A stretch of DNA of 44,667 nucleotides from Paracoccaceae bacterium (GCA_013042605.1 JABDPT010000296.1:1-44667), one strand, 5' to 3'; shown: positions 23,572 through 32,528, numbered from the stretch's first letter. Notes: a model not told the origin generated them from the sequence alone. A program made the numbers and translations.

Positions 23572-25038
23572 TCAGGCCCGGCACAGGGCCTCTGCCTCGA
23601 TCTCGACGCGGTAACCGCCGATCAATCCGGCGACCACCACCAGCGTATTCGCGGGCTTGATCGCCCCGAAAACGCGCCCATGGGCGCGCGACACGGCCTC
23701 TACATCCGCGTCATCGACGATATAGATCCGGGTACGCACCACATCCTCCGCCGTGGCACCCAGCGCCGAGAGCGCGGCGAGGATCTTGTCGATGACGAAG
23801 GTTGTCTGCGCCCCCGCATCGCCCGGCGCAACGATGCGGTCGGCCCTGGCGGTGGCGGTGGTGCCGGACACCAGAATGCGCTCGCCCACCCGCTGCGCGC
23901 GGGCATATCCGGCGATATCCTCCCATTTCGACCCGCTCAGAACCAGTTGTCCGTCGGCACGGTGCGGCGCGTCCTGCGCGGCATGGGGCAGGGGCATCGT
24001 ATCAAGGTGATGGCTCAGATCGCCCGATGCGGTCAGGAACGGCGGGCGCCGGTACTCATCGCCGCAATCGCCCGGCACGGGGCGGGTGGCCGCGAACGCC
24101 TCGGACAACCGCGCCTGATCCTCGGCATCCAGCGAAAGTGAGAAAAGGCGCATATTGTCGTCGGTATGCACCCTCTCGCCCAGCCGCGCGCCGACGATGA
24201 CACCCGCGACCGAGGGATGATCCAGCACCCAGCGCGTCGCAACATTCGCAATCGATACCTCGTGCCTTTTCGCAATGGCATCCGCCGCCCGCAAAATACC
24301 TTGAAACGCCTCCCAGCCCCCGATGGTATCTATGAAACGGCGATATTTCATCTTCGACCAGTCGGCGATATCCCCGGGCTCGGGCTGGTCCAGCCAACGC
24401 TCGGACAGAAACCCGCCGCAAAGCGTGCCATAGGCAAAAAGCCGTGTGTCGGTCCGCGCGCACAGCTCTGAAAGCGGGCCGGCGGCGCGGCGGTCGACAA
24501 GAGAAAAGCTGACCTGGTTGGTCAAAAGCGGGATGCCGTCAGACAGCGCCACCTGCAAATGCGCCGCATCGAAATTGGTCACCCCGATCTCGGCGATCAG
24601 CCCCTCGTCGCGCAGCGCCGCCAACTCATGTAGCGCATCAAGCCAGCCGGGATGCTGAAAACTCCACCAGTGAAACTGCAACAGGTCCACGCGGTCCACG
24701 CCAAGGCGTTGCATGCGTTCCTCGACGCCCGCCCGCACCACATCCGCCGTCATCGGGCCGGGGGCAGGGCACCACTTGGTGAAGGCCAGCGGCCGCGGGT
24801 CGCCACCGCGCGCCAGAAGCCGCCCGGCGATGATCTCGGCGCTGCCGTAATGATCGGCCATGTCGAAGGTGTCGAACCCGTGTCGCGCATAGGCTTCCAG
24901 CCAGTCTGCGCCGGTCTCGGGGTCGATGATGGCGCCGTCCTTCTCGATATCGGCGACCTGCCACAGCCCGGTCAGCACGCGAGAGATTTCAAGCGCGCCT
25001 GACAGCCGCAAACGCTCGGGACCGGGGGAAGTGTTCAT
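23572..25038 (-). CDS. Aldo/keto reductase fused to a Rid-family (YjgF-like) domain
   Basis: A 488-residue two-domain cytosolic protein. Residues 1-340 are an aldo/keto reductase TIM barrel with a full tetrad: Asp59 and Tyr64 (FDMADHYGSAE), Lys88 (AFTKW) and His123 (LLQFHWW), plus the NADPH-loop region GVIVGARLGERVH. Residues about 365-488 are a Rid domain (GERILVSGTTATARA, ALGATAEDVVRTRIYIVDD, VEIEAEALCR). At the position of the catalytic Arg of RidA imine deaminases (normally PARS) it reads PANT, with Asn464, so enamine hydrolysis is not expected. It is divergent, across 116 nt, from an operon with a second aldo/keto reductase. The substrate is unknown. Confidence 0.85.
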   Translation of the reverse strand: MNTSPGPERLRLSGALEISRVLTGLWQVADIEKDGAIIDPETGADWLEAYARHGFDTFDMADHYGSAEIIAGRLLARGGDPRPLAFTKWCPAPGPMTADVVRAGVEERMQRLGVDRVDLLQFHWWSFQHPGWLDALHELAALRDEGLIAEIGVTNFDAAHLQVALSDGIPLLTNQVSFSLVDRRAAGPLSELCARTDTRLFAYGTLCGGFLSERWLDQPEPGDIADWSKMKYRRFIDTIGGWEAFQGILRAADAIAKRHEVSIANVATRWVLDHPSVAGVIVGARLGERVHTDDNMRLFSLSLDAEDQARLSEAFAATRPVPGDCGDEYRRPPFLTASGDLSHHLDTMPLPHAAQDAPHRADGQLVLSGSKWEDIAGYARAQRVGERILVSGTTATARADRIVAPGDAGAQTTFVIDKILAALSALGATAEDVVRTRIYIVDDADVEAVSRAHGRVFGAIKPANTLVVVAGLIGGYRVEIEAEALCRA

Positions 25039-25154
25039 TGAAAGACCTGACTTTTGAACTTGTTAGGACGAATGACCCTTGAGAGACCCGCCACATTCGA
25101 TAACGTGTCCCAGATAAGACGAGATGCGGACGAACGTCCAGCAAGAGGGGTGGG
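25039..25154. promoter_or_regulatory. Divergent promoter region of the aldo/keto reductase locus
   Basis: A 116-nt gap. GGACGAA occurs twice (25066-25072 and 25128-25134), the second as part of the palindrome GGACGAACGTCC (25128-25139) 15 nt ahead of the plus-strand start. It probably carries both promoters and a shared operator; no factor is identified. Confidence 0.4.
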
Positions 25155-25532
25155 ATGGAAGAGGGCGACGCGCGCAGGGGGTTCTGGCTTTACGATCTGA
25201 AGGTCGAAACGGTGCTCGACGGGCGCACCCCGGTCTGCCGCCACGTCGAAGGCGAAAGCTTCCGTGTCGAGGGCGAGGCGCTGGTCTTCGACGCGGGCAG
25301 CCGCGTTTCGATGTATGCGCTGGCCGCCCTGTTGCCGCTTCTGCCCGCCAAGCAACGCGTCACCGATCCCGATGACTGGATGAGCACCGATGCCGAGGTG
25401 GCTTGTCCCGATCCGCACTGTGGCGGGCGGTTCCGCGTGACGCGGCTTGAGAAACGCTGGTTCTCGCATGCCGCCACGACCGGTCTGCCGGGCGAACGCG
25501 GCACGCCCTACTGGAAAGAGGGCGACGGATGA
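25155..25532 (+). CDS. TIGR04076-like small protein
   Basis: A 125-residue protein resembling the TIGR04076 family, which is found near oxidoreductases but has no established activity. The visible pattern is WLYDLKVETVLDGRTPVCRHVEGESFRVEGE, then MYALAALLPLLPAKQR and DDWMSTDAEVACPDPHCGGRFRVTR. Three Cys occur, two in CPDPHC, which could bind a metal. An AGAGGGG ribosome-binding site precedes it. Its TGA overlaps the following aldo/keto reductase ATG by 4 nt, so the two are translationally coupled. Confidence 0.65.
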   Translation: MEEGDARRGFWLYDLKVETVLDGRTPVCRHVEGESFRVEGEALVFDAGSRVSMYALAALLPLLPAKQRVTDPDDWMSTDAEVACPDPHCGGRFRVTRLEKRWFSHAATTGLPGERGTPYWKEGDG

Positions 25533-26605
25533 GCGTGGAAACCACGGACCTTCGCCCCGGATACGAGATTTCCCGTGTCATCAAGGGCGGCTGGCAACTG
25601 GCCGGCGATCACGGCCCCGTCGATCGTACCGAAGCCGTGCGCGACATGGAGGCATTTCTGGACGCCGGGATCACCACCTTCGACTGCGCCGACATCTATA
25701 TCGGCGTCGAAGAGATGATCGGTGATTTCATCGGCGATATCCGCCAGCGGCGCGGGGCCAGCACCGCCGACAAGGTACGCGTGCACACCAAGCTGGTGCC
25801 GGACCTCGGCTTGCTCGACAACATCAAGGCAAGCGACGTGGAGGCGATCGTCGACCGCTCGCTCAAACGCCTTCAACTCGATCAGCTTCATCTGGTGCAG
25901 TTCTTTTGGTGGGACCTGTCGCTGGGTGATCCGCAAGTGGGGCTTGAGGCGCTGAAAGACTGTCAAGCCAAGGGTAAGATCGCCCATCTTGGCGTCACGA
26001 ACTGGGATGTGGCAGAAACCCAACCCTTCCTCGATGCCGGGTACGAGCTTGTGTCGACGCAGGTGCAATACTCCCTCCTCGACCGCCGCCCGCAGAACGG
26101 CCTGACCGACTGGGCCAAGGCCAATGATCTGAAACTGCTCTGTTACGGCACGCTCGCGGGCGGGTTCCTCACCGAACGCTGGCTTGGCGAACCCGACCCG
26201 GGCTTTGCTTTCGAAAACCGCAGCCTCGTCAAATATCGGCTCATCATCGATGAGTTTGGCCCGTGGGAGCGGTTTCAGGAGCTTTTGCGCACACTCAAGG
26301 CCATTGGCGACAAGCACGGTGTGTCGCTTTCCAGCGTGGCGAGCCGCTGGGTGCTTGACCAGCCGCAGGTCGGCGCGGCCATCGTCGGCGCGCGCTATGC
26401 GCATCACCTGCCCAAGACGCTCGAGGTTTTCGACGTCGCGCTGGATGCCGAAGACACCGCCGCGATCCAGGCCATTCTCGATATGGCCCCCGGCCCGCAA
26501 GGCTCGATCTTCGCGCTGGAACGCGACCGCAACGGGCGCCATGGCCGGATCATGAAATACAACCTCAACACCCGCCCGGACGACAAGGTTCTTGGCGGTG
26601 GCTGA
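25529..26605 (+). CDS. Aldo/keto reductase-like protein lacking the catalytic His
   Basis: A 358-residue aldo/keto reductase fold, clearly related to the first domain of the divergent fusion (shared GVTNxD, QYSLLDRRPQNGL, CYGTLAGGFLTERWL, SSVASRWVLDQPQVGAAIVGAR). Asp52 and Tyr57 (FDCADIYIG) and Lys88 (VHTKLV) of the tetrad are present. The His is replaced: LVQFFWWD has Phe126 where the paralog has His123. Loss of His alters hydride/proton chemistry in known cases (for example Glu in steroid 5-beta reductases), so this may be a double-bond reductase, a lyase or a binding protein. It precedes and overlaps a BCAA-type ABC transporter operon. Confidence 0.85.
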   Translation: MSVETTDLRPGYEISRVIKGGWQLAGDHGPVDRTEAVRDMEAFLDAGITTFDCADIYIGVEEMIGDFIGDIRQRRGASTADKVRVHTKLVPDLGLLDNIKASDVEAIVDRSLKRLQLDQLHLVQFFWWDLSLGDPQVGLEALKDCQAKGKIAHLGVTNWDVAETQPFLDAGYELVSTQVQYSLLDRRPQNGLTDWAKANDLKLLCYGTLAGGFLTERWLGEPDPGFAFENRSLVKYRLIIDEFGPWERFQELLRTLKAIGDKHGVSLSSVASRWVLDQPQVGAAIVGARYAHHLPKTLEVFDVALDAEDTAAIQAILDMAPGPQGSIFALERDRNGRHGRIMKYNLNTRPDDKVLGGG

Positions 26606-27371
26606 GGTCATACTGTCCACCAAGGGCCTGTCGCGCAGCTTTGGCTATCTCAAAGCCGTCGATGACGTGACGCTCAACATCCGGCAGGGCTCGATCACCG
26701 GGCTGATCGGGCCGAACGGGGCGGGCAAGTCGACGCTTTTCAACCTTCTTACCGGTGCGTTGAAGCCCGACACCGGCACGGTTCACCTCAACGGTCGCGA
26801 CATCACCGGTCTTGCCCCCGACCGCTTGTTCGCCAGCGGGCTGGGTCGCACGTTTCAGATCCCGCGCCCTTTCGCCCGGATGAGCGTGCTGGAAAATGTC
26901 ATGCTCGCGCCAACCGGTCAGGTCGGCGAAACCGTCGCCGGGCCGTTCTTTTTCCGCAACCGGATGCGCGCTGAAGAAAAACGCATCCGCGACAAGGCGC
27001 TGGGCGTGCTCGATTTCGTCACGCTCGGTGCGCTGGCCGACCACCCGGCAGGGCAAATCTCGGGCGGGCAGATGAAGCTGCTCGAACTGGCGCGCGTCCT
27101 CATGGGTGACCCGTCGCTCATCCTGCTCGACGAACCGGCAGCCGGGGTGAACCCGGTGCTGACCGAAACGCTGATCGGCAAGATCGAAGAGTTGAACCGA
27201 CAGGGCACGACCTTCGTGATTATCGAGCATGACATGGATTTCGTGATGCGCCACTGCGACCCGGTGATCGCGCTGGCCGAAGGGCGGGTCGTGTTCGAAG
27301 GCACCAGCGATGAAGCGCTGAAGAACCCGGTCCTGCTTGACGCTTATCTGGGGGCGACCGCCGATGCCTGA
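26598..27371 (+). CDS. livG: BCAA-type ABC transporter ATP-binding protein LivG
   Basis: A 257-residue ATPase of the LivG group (HAAT importer family) that powers uptake through LivH/LivM. Walker A is GPNGAGKST (38-46), the ABC signature region reads ISGGQMKLLELARVLM, and Walker B is SLILLDEPAAGVNP. I favour the GTG at 26598 because AAGG lies 9 nt upstream; a TTG at 26592 is also in frame. It overlaps the aldo/keto reductase stop by 8 nt. The transported compound is probably the substrate or product of the linked reductases; LivG-type systems import amino acids, urea, short amides and aromatic acids. Confidence 0.93.
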   Translation: MAEVILSTKGLSRSFGYLKAVDDVTLNIRQGSITGLIGPNGAGKSTLFNLLTGALKPDTGTVHLNGRDITGLAPDRLFASGLGRTFQIPRPFARMSVLENVMLAPTGQVGETVAGPFFFRNRMRAEEKRIRDKALGVLDFVTLGALADHPAGQISGGQMKLLELARVLMGDPSLILLDEPAAGVNPVLTETLIGKIEELNRQGTTFVIIEHDMDFVMRHCDPVIALAEGRVVFEGTSDEALKNPVLLDAYLGATADA

Positions 27372-28095
27372 CGCGATCTTGCAGGCAAAGGGCGTGACCG
27401 CAGGCTATGTGCCCGACCTGCCGATCCTGAAAGACGTGTCGATCACCGCGCGGGCGGGGCAGGTCACGCTCATCATCGGGCCGAACGGGGCGGGAAAATC
27501 CACTTTGATCAAGGCGATTGCGGGGCTTGTCCAGATGAGCGCGGGCCAAATCGCCTTCGATGGAGGCGACATCACCGGCATCCGCCCAGACCAGCTTGCG
27601 CAGCACGGCATTTCCTATGTGCCGCAGACGGACAACATCTTTCGCAGCCTGACGATCCGTCAGAACCTCGATCTTGCGCTGCGCGGCGCGCGGGGTGATG
27701 CGGCGGCTACGCTGGCGCGTCTTTTCGACCAGTTCCCCGCCCTCGCGGCCAAGCATCGCGACAAGGCGGGCACGCTGTCGGGCGGACAGCGGCAGTTTCT
27801 GGCGATTGCCATGGCGCTGGCCTCGGCTCCTAAGCTGATCCTGATGGACGAACCCTCGGCCGGTCTTTCGCCCAAGGCCGCGCAAGAGGTGCTGGAACAC
27901 GCGCGCGCGCTGACCGAACAGGGCGTGTCGATCCTGCTTGTCGAACAAAACGTCAATCAGGCCCTGCGACTGGCCGACCATTGCTACATCCTTGCCGAGG
28001 GGCGCAATCAGGTGGATGGCAGCGCAGCCGACCTTCTGGGCGACAGCATCGTGGGCGAGATTTATCTCGGTGGACGAAGGGTCGGCGCGGCATGA
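27364..28095 (+). CDS. livF: BCAA-type ABC transporter ATP-binding protein LivF
   Basis: A 243-residue second ATPase of the importer. Walker A GPNGAGKST (39-47), the LSGGQRQFLAIAMAL signature and Walker B KLILMDEPSAGLSP are visible. The ATG at 27364 overlaps the livG stop by 8 nt; a longer in-frame start at 27337 would lie deep inside livG. Ends by overlapping livH in ATGA. Confidence 0.93.
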   Translation: MPDAILQAKGVTAGYVPDLPILKDVSITARAGQVTLIIGPNGAGKSTLIKAIAGLVQMSAGQIAFDGGDITGIRPDQLAQHGISYVPQTDNIFRSLTIRQNLDLALRGARGDAAATLARLFDQFPALAAKHRDKAGTLSGGQRQFLAIAMALASAPKLILMDEPSAGLSPKAAQEVLEHARALTEQGVSILLVEQNVNQALRLADHCYILAEGRNQVDGSAADLLGDSIVGEIYLGGRRVGAA

Positions 28096-29006
28096 TCCAG
28101 AACCTGATCGACGGGGTTCTGACCGGATCCTACATCTCGCTGGGGGCGATTGGTCTGACACTGGTGATGCATATCCTGCGCTTCGCCAATTTCTCGCATG
28201 CCGAGCTTCTGTCGCTCGGGGCCTATGTCGCCCTTGTCTTCGATGCGCTGGTCTCCGCGCTCGTGCCGGTCTTCGCAGTGAAGATCGCACCCTTGTCCCT
28301 GACATGGGCGCTTTCGGCGGCGATCCTGATCTCGATGGTGATCACGGCGATATCGGCCTTGCTGATCGACCGGCTGGTCTTCAAGCGCGTGCGCGAGAAG
28401 GGACAGGAGTTGTCCATGGTTTTCGCCAGCTTCGGCATGGCGCTGATCATCCGCAATGTCATCGGGCTGATCTTCGGGCTCAGCCCAGAGCTTTATTCCA
28501 AGGACATCGCCTTTGCGATGATCCTGAGCCGTGATCCCCTGATCCTCGTCAAACCCGACCAGATTTTCGTGCTGGTCGCGGCCCTGGTGCTGATGTTCCT
28601 TCTGCATCTCGTCCTGTCGCGCACGACCTTCGGCTATTCGCTGCGCGCCGTGGCCGAAAACCCGTCGCTGGCGCAGGTCAACGGCGTGAACCTCAGCCGC
28701 ACGATCATGGCCGTCTGGCTGATCGGTGGCGGGCTGGCGGCGGTGGCGGGCGTCTTCTATGGGCTCAGCCATCAGCTTATCCCGGTCATGGGGCGCGACC
28801 TTGTCCTGCCGATCTTCGCCGCTACCATCGTCGGCGGTATCGGCAGCGTCTATGGCGCGGTACTGGGTGGGTTCATCGTCGGCATCGCTGGCAACCTCGC
28901 GCTTGTCATCCTGCCCAGCGGCTATACCCCGTCGGTCCCCTTCCTTCTGATCATCTTCGTCCTGATGATCCGCCCGAACGGGTTGTTCGGAGAGGCGCGC
29001 GCATGA
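28092..29006 (+). CDS. livH: BCAA-type ABC transporter permease LivH
   Basis: A 304-residue inner-membrane permease with about eight hydrophobic helices. Typical LivH features are GVLTGSYISLGAIGLTLVMHILRFANFSHAELLSLGAY at the N-terminus and the RAVAENPSLAQVNGVNLSRTI coupling loop, followed by IFAATIVGGIGSVYGAVLGGF. The start overlaps the livF stop (ATGA), and its own stop overlaps livM in the same way, giving a tightly coupled operon. Confidence 0.94.
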   Translation: MIQNLIDGVLTGSYISLGAIGLTLVMHILRFANFSHAELLSLGAYVALVFDALVSALVPVFAVKIAPLSLTWALSAAILISMVITAISALLIDRLVFKRVREKGQELSMVFASFGMALIIRNVIGLIFGLSPELYSKDIAFAMILSRDPLILVKPDQIFVLVAALVLMFLLHLVLSRTTFGYSLRAVAENPSLAQVNGVNLSRTIMAVWLIGGGLAAVAGVFYGLSHQLIPVMGRDLVLPIFAATIVGGIGSVYGAVLGGFIVGIAGNLALVILPSGYTPSVPFLLIIFVLMIRPNGLFGEARA

Positions 29007-29971
29007 TCGGTGTCATCTCTTACCTCGTCTTCTTCGCCACGACCGCGTCGATCCTTGCCATCGCGGTGCTGGGGCTTAACCTGCAATGGGGCAACACGGG
29101 TCTTTTCAACGGGGGCGTCGTGGCGTTCTTCGGGGCAGGGGCCTATGCCACGCTGATCCTTGGCGGCACGCCGCAGGCCGGGCATCTTGGCGGTTTCGAG
29201 CTTTTCTATCCATTGGCGTTGCTGGGCGGCATGGCGGCGGCGGGGCTTTTGGCGTGGATCGTTGGCTTGCTGACGCTGCGCCTCAGGCACGACTATCTCG
29301 CCATTGCCACGTTCGGGGTCGCGGTCGCCTTTGAAAACCTGATGCGCAATGCCGAATGGCTGGCCGGTGGGGCCAAGGGCGTGCGCGGGTTCGAAAGGCC
29401 CTTGCGCGAAGCGCTGGGCGACGGATTCCTCTATAACCTTCTCTTCTTCGCCGTGGTCCTCGTGATCCTGATCGCGACCTACCTTTTCCTCGAACGGCTG
29501 GTCGCCTCGCCCTTCGGTCGGCTCCTGCGCGCAATCCGCGAAGATGAAGAGGCGGCGCAGTCGCTGGGCAAGAACCCCACGAAGATCCGCCTTACCGCCT
29601 TCGTCACCGGCTCGGTCATCCTCGGCCTCGCCGGTGGGCTTTACGGAACCTTCTATGCCTTCGTCAGCCCGCAGGACGTTCTGCCCACGCTCACCTTCCA
29701 GATCTGGGCCATGCTCATCGTCGGTGGCGCGGGCAACAATCGCGGCGCGATTTTCGGGGCATTCCTGATCTGGGGCGCGTGGACGGCGTCAGGCTGGGCC
29801 CTGTCCCGCTTCGCCCCGGTCGAAGCACAGCTTTACACTGGCTCGGTTCAATTCATACTGATCGGGTCTGTCATCGTCGGCATGTTGATGTGGCGGCCCC
29901 AGGGGCTGTTGCCAGAGAAGCTTGTCGTATCACAAAGGGGAAAAACCCCGTTGGTTAAACAGGGAGTATAG
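29003..29971 (+). CDS. livM: BCAA-type ABC transporter permease LivM
   Basis: A 322-residue permease partner of LivH with about nine hydrophobic helices. LNLQWGNTGLFNGGVVAFFGAGAYA, the coupling segment LLRAIREDEEAAQSLGKN and LPTLTFQIWAMLIVGGAGNNRGAIFGAF are typical of LivM. Near the 3' end of the gene, GGGG-AAAAA-CCCC (29937-29949) forms a small hairpin just ahead of the binding-protein gene. Confidence 0.94.
   Translation: MIGVISYLVFFATTASILAIAVLGLNLQWGNTGLFNGGVVAFFGAGAYATLILGGTPQAGHLGGFELFYPLALLGGMAAAGLLAWIVGLLTLRLRHDYLAIATFGVAVAFENLMRNAEWLAGGAKGVRGFERPLREALGDGFLYNLLFFAVVLVILIATYLFLERLVASPFGRLLRAIREDEEAAQSLGKNPTKIRLTAFVTGSVILGLAGGLYGTFYAFVSPQDVLPTLTFQIWAMLIVGGAGNNRGAIFGAFLIWGAWTASGWALSRFAPVEAQLYTGSVQFILIGSVIVGMLMWRPQGLLPEKLVVSQRGKTPLVKQGV
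29937..29949 (+). other. Small hairpin inside the livM 3' end
   Basis: GGGG-AAAAA-CCCC, ending 27 nt before the binding-protein start. It may tune the level of the downstream message or block processing from the 3' side. Confidence 0.35.
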
Positions 29972-29976
29972 GGATT

Positions 29977-31239
29977 ATGACGAATAAATTGGTTTACGCG
30001 GCAGCACTTGGCCTTGCCGTCGGGTTGCCGGCACTGCCGGGCACGGCGCAGGCTCAGGATTGCACCACCAAGATCGGGGCGGTGTTGCCGACCTCTGTCG
30101 ACTGGGGCCGCCCCATCGCGGAAACCGCGCAGTTCGCCGTCGATCAGGTCAACGCCGCCGGCGGGGCTGCGGGATGCGAGATCGAGATGGTGCTGCGCGA
30201 CACACAGGTCGACCCCAAGGTCGGTGTCGATGCCGCCAAGGCGCTTGTCGATCTTGAGGGCGTGAAGGTGCTTCTGGGTGCCGTGTCTTCGGGCGTGTCG
30301 ATGCCGATCCTGACTTCGGTCACCGTGCCGGGCGGCGTGATGCAGATGTCCTGCTGCTCGTCCTCGACCGCGTTCACCGGGCTTTCGGAAGAGGGCAAGA
30401 CCAACGGCTTGTGGTTCCGCACCTTCGCCACCACCGGCGTGCAATCCGCCGTGGGCGCCAAGGTCGCAGCAGACAAGGGCTATAAATCCGTGGCCGTTCT
30501 CTACAAGAACGACGACTGGGGGCAGGACATGGCCCGCCTGATCGCGGCCGATTTTGCCGCCGTGGGTGTCGAGGTCACGACCTCGGTCGCCATCAATGAC
30601 GGCCAGCCCAGCTACCGCGCCGAAGTGACCGAGGCGCTGGCGACACAGCCCGAGGCGATTTATCTGGCGCTTTATCCCGCCGAAGGCACCGCCGCGGTGC
30701 GCGAATGGATTTCGCTGGGTGGCACGCAGAACATGATCCTCGCCAACTCGCTGAAATCCGACGAATTCCGCGACAACGTCGGGATGCAATACCTCGGCGC
30801 GGCCCTTGGCACCGACACCGCCTCGCCCCGGTCCGACAGCGCGGATGCTTTCCGCGCGGCCTATCAAGAGCGGTTCGGGTCAGAGCCCAACGGCCCCGGC
30901 CTCGCCAACAGCTATGACGCAGCGATGATCGCGCTTCTGGCGATGGAGGCCGCCGGCCCCGACGCCTCCGGCCCCGAGATCGCAGCCGCCGTTGCCCGCG
31001 TCACCGACCCCAACGGCACGCCGGTCAGTGCGGACACCGCAGGCTTCACAGCCGCCAAAGAAGTTCTGGCTGGCGGCGGCACCGTCATGTTCCAGGGTGC
31101 GACCGGCAACGTGCGCTTTGACGCCAATGGCGACGTGTCGGCCCCGGCGGTGATCTGGTCCTTCTCCGAAAGCGGCACCGAAGAGGTCGAATACCTTTCG
31201 CTGCCCGAGGTGGATGCGTTCATCGCGTCGCTGAACTAA
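29977..31239 (+). CDS. BCAA-type ABC transporter substrate-binding protein
   Basis: A 420-residue periplasmic binding protein of the LivJ/UrtA/amide-binding type I group. The signal peptide ends at AQAQD (about residue 27). The mature protein begins CTTKIGAVLPTSVDWGRPIAETAQFAVDQVNAAGG, contains the ligand-pocket region MSCCSSSTAFTGLSEEGKTNGLWFRT and the second lobe with VAVLYKNDDWGQDMARLIAADF. Adjacent cysteines (CCSS) near the pocket are unusual. It is placed last in the operon, after the permeases. The ligand is unknown. Confidence 0.9.
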   Translation: MTNKLVYAAALGLAVGLPALPGTAQAQDCTTKIGAVLPTSVDWGRPIAETAQFAVDQVNAAGGAAGCEIEMVLRDTQVDPKVGVDAAKALVDLEGVKVLLGAVSSGVSMPILTSVTVPGGVMQMSCCSSSTAFTGLSEEGKTNGLWFRTFATTGVQSAVGAKVAADKGYKSVAVLYKNDDWGQDMARLIAADFAAVGVEVTTSVAINDGQPSYRAEVTEALATQPEAIYLALYPAEGTAAVREWISLGGTQNMILANSLKSDEFRDNVGMQYLGAALGTDTASPRSDSADAFRAAYQERFGSEPNGPGLANSYDAAMIALLAMEAAGPDASGPEIAAAVARVTDPNGTPVSADTAGFTAAKEVLAGGGTVMFQGATGNVRFDANGDVSAPAVIWSFSESGTEEVEYLSLPEVDAFIASLN

Positions 31240-31268
31240 GCGGCGGCACTCAAAGATCAAACTGCGGT

Positions 31269-31300
31269 AGGCCGTCCCAACCGGGGCGGCCTGTGTCTTT
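31269..31300 (+). terminator. Terminator of the ABC transporter operon
   Basis: A 10-bp stem, AGGCCGTCCC with GGGGCGGCCT (one T-G wobble), loop AACC, followed by GTGTCTTT. It lies 29 nt after the binding-protein stop. Confidence 0.7.
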
Positions 31301-31349
31301 GCGGCGGTACGCGGCTTGCACGTCGCCCACACCGGCCTAAAAGGGCGCG

Positions 31350-32528
31350 GTGACTTACGACGCGATCATACTGGGCGCAGGCGGCGCGGGGCTTCTGGCG
31401 GCGGCGACCGCGGGGCAGGCGGGGGCGCGCGTCCTGCTGATCGACCACGCCGCGAAACCGGGAAAGAAGATCCTGATTTCCGGTGGTGGGCGCTGCAACT
31501 TCACCAATACCGGTGTGGAAGCAGAGCGCTTTCTGTCGGAAAACCCGCATTTCGTGAAATCCGCGCTCAGCCGCTATACGCAATGGGATTTTCTGGCGCT
31601 GATCGAAAAGCACGGCATCGCCTGGCACGAAAAGACGCTGGGCCAGCTTTTCTGCGACGGCTCCGCACGGCAGGTCGTGGCCATGTTGCTCGACGAATGC
31701 GCCAAGGGCCGGGTCGAGCTGCGCCTTTCCACCCAGATCGGAGAGATTTCGCACCGGGACGGGCTGTTTCACGCCGCAGGTGCGCGCGCCCGCAACCTCG
31801 TCATCGCCACCGGCGGGCCATCCATCCCCAAGATGGGTGCCACCGGCATCGCCTATGACATCGCCCGCCAGTTCGGCTTGAACGTTATAAAACCCCGCCC
31901 GGCGCTGGTGCCCTTTACGCTGGGTGAGGACGATCACCTTTATAAATCGATCTCGGGCGTCGCGGTGCCCGCCGTCGCGCGGGTATCCGACACATCCTTC
32001 GAGGAAGCGGTGCTTTTCACCCATCGCGGCCTCTCGGGCCCGGCAATCCTTCAGATCTCATCCTATTGGTCGCCGGGGCAGTCGATCTCGCTCAACATCC
32101 TGCCCAAGGCCCGCGACATCCTGAAAGAGGCCAAGCGCCAGATGCCGCGCGCCCATATGAAAGCCGCGCTGGCCGCGCATCTGCCCAAGCGGCTGGCGGA
32201 CGTGTTGCACGATGTGTTCGGCGTCGACAGGGAACTTGCCAACGTCCCGGACACCGTGCTCGAGGATGTGGCGGGCAGGTTGACCGACATGCGCTTCCTG
32301 CCGACGGGTACCGAAGGCTATGCAAAAGCCGAAGTCACGGCGGGCGGGATCGACACGGACGATCTGTCCTCCAAGACGATGGAGGCGAAATCCGTCCCGG
32401 GCCTTTTCGCGATCGGTGAGGCCGTGGACGTCACCGGCTGGCTGGGCGGCTACAACTTCCAATGGGCCTGGTCCTCGGCGGTCGTCGCGGGCGAAGAGAT
32501 CGGGCGCAGGGCCAGCGGCGAAAGTTGA
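31350..32528 (+). CDS. YhiN/HI0933-family FAD-dependent oxidoreductase
   Basis: A 392-residue flavoprotein of the HI0933-like group (BaiN/aminoacetone-oxidase-like annotation). The dinucleotide-binding GAGGAG is at residues 9-14, followed by the family signature KPGKKILISGGGRCNFTN (about 38-55). LVIATGGPSIPKMGATGIAYDIA is the second FAD contact, and GLFAIGEAVDVTGWLGGYNFQWAWSSA is the C-terminal FAD motif. The start codon is GTG. Physiological substrate is unknown for most members. It stands between the ABC operon terminator and trxC; it may share a transcript with trxC. Confidence 0.9.
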   Translation: MTYDAIILGAGGAGLLAAATAGQAGARVLLIDHAAKPGKKILISGGGRCNFTNTGVEAERFLSENPHFVKSALSRYTQWDFLALIEKHGIAWHEKTLGQLFCDGSARQVVAMLLDECAKGRVELRLSTQIGEISHRDGLFHAAGARARNLVIATGGPSIPKMGATGIAYDIARQFGLNVIKPRPALVPFTLGEDDHLYKSISGVAVPAVARVSDTSFEEAVLFTHRGLSGPAILQISSYWSPGQSISLNILPKARDILKEAKRQMPRAHMKAALAAHLPKRLADVLHDVFGVDRELANVPDTVLEDVAGRLTDMRFLPTGTEGYAKAEVTAGGIDTDDLSSKTMEAKSVPGLFAIGEAVDVTGWLGGYNFQWAWSSAVVAGEEIGRRASGES

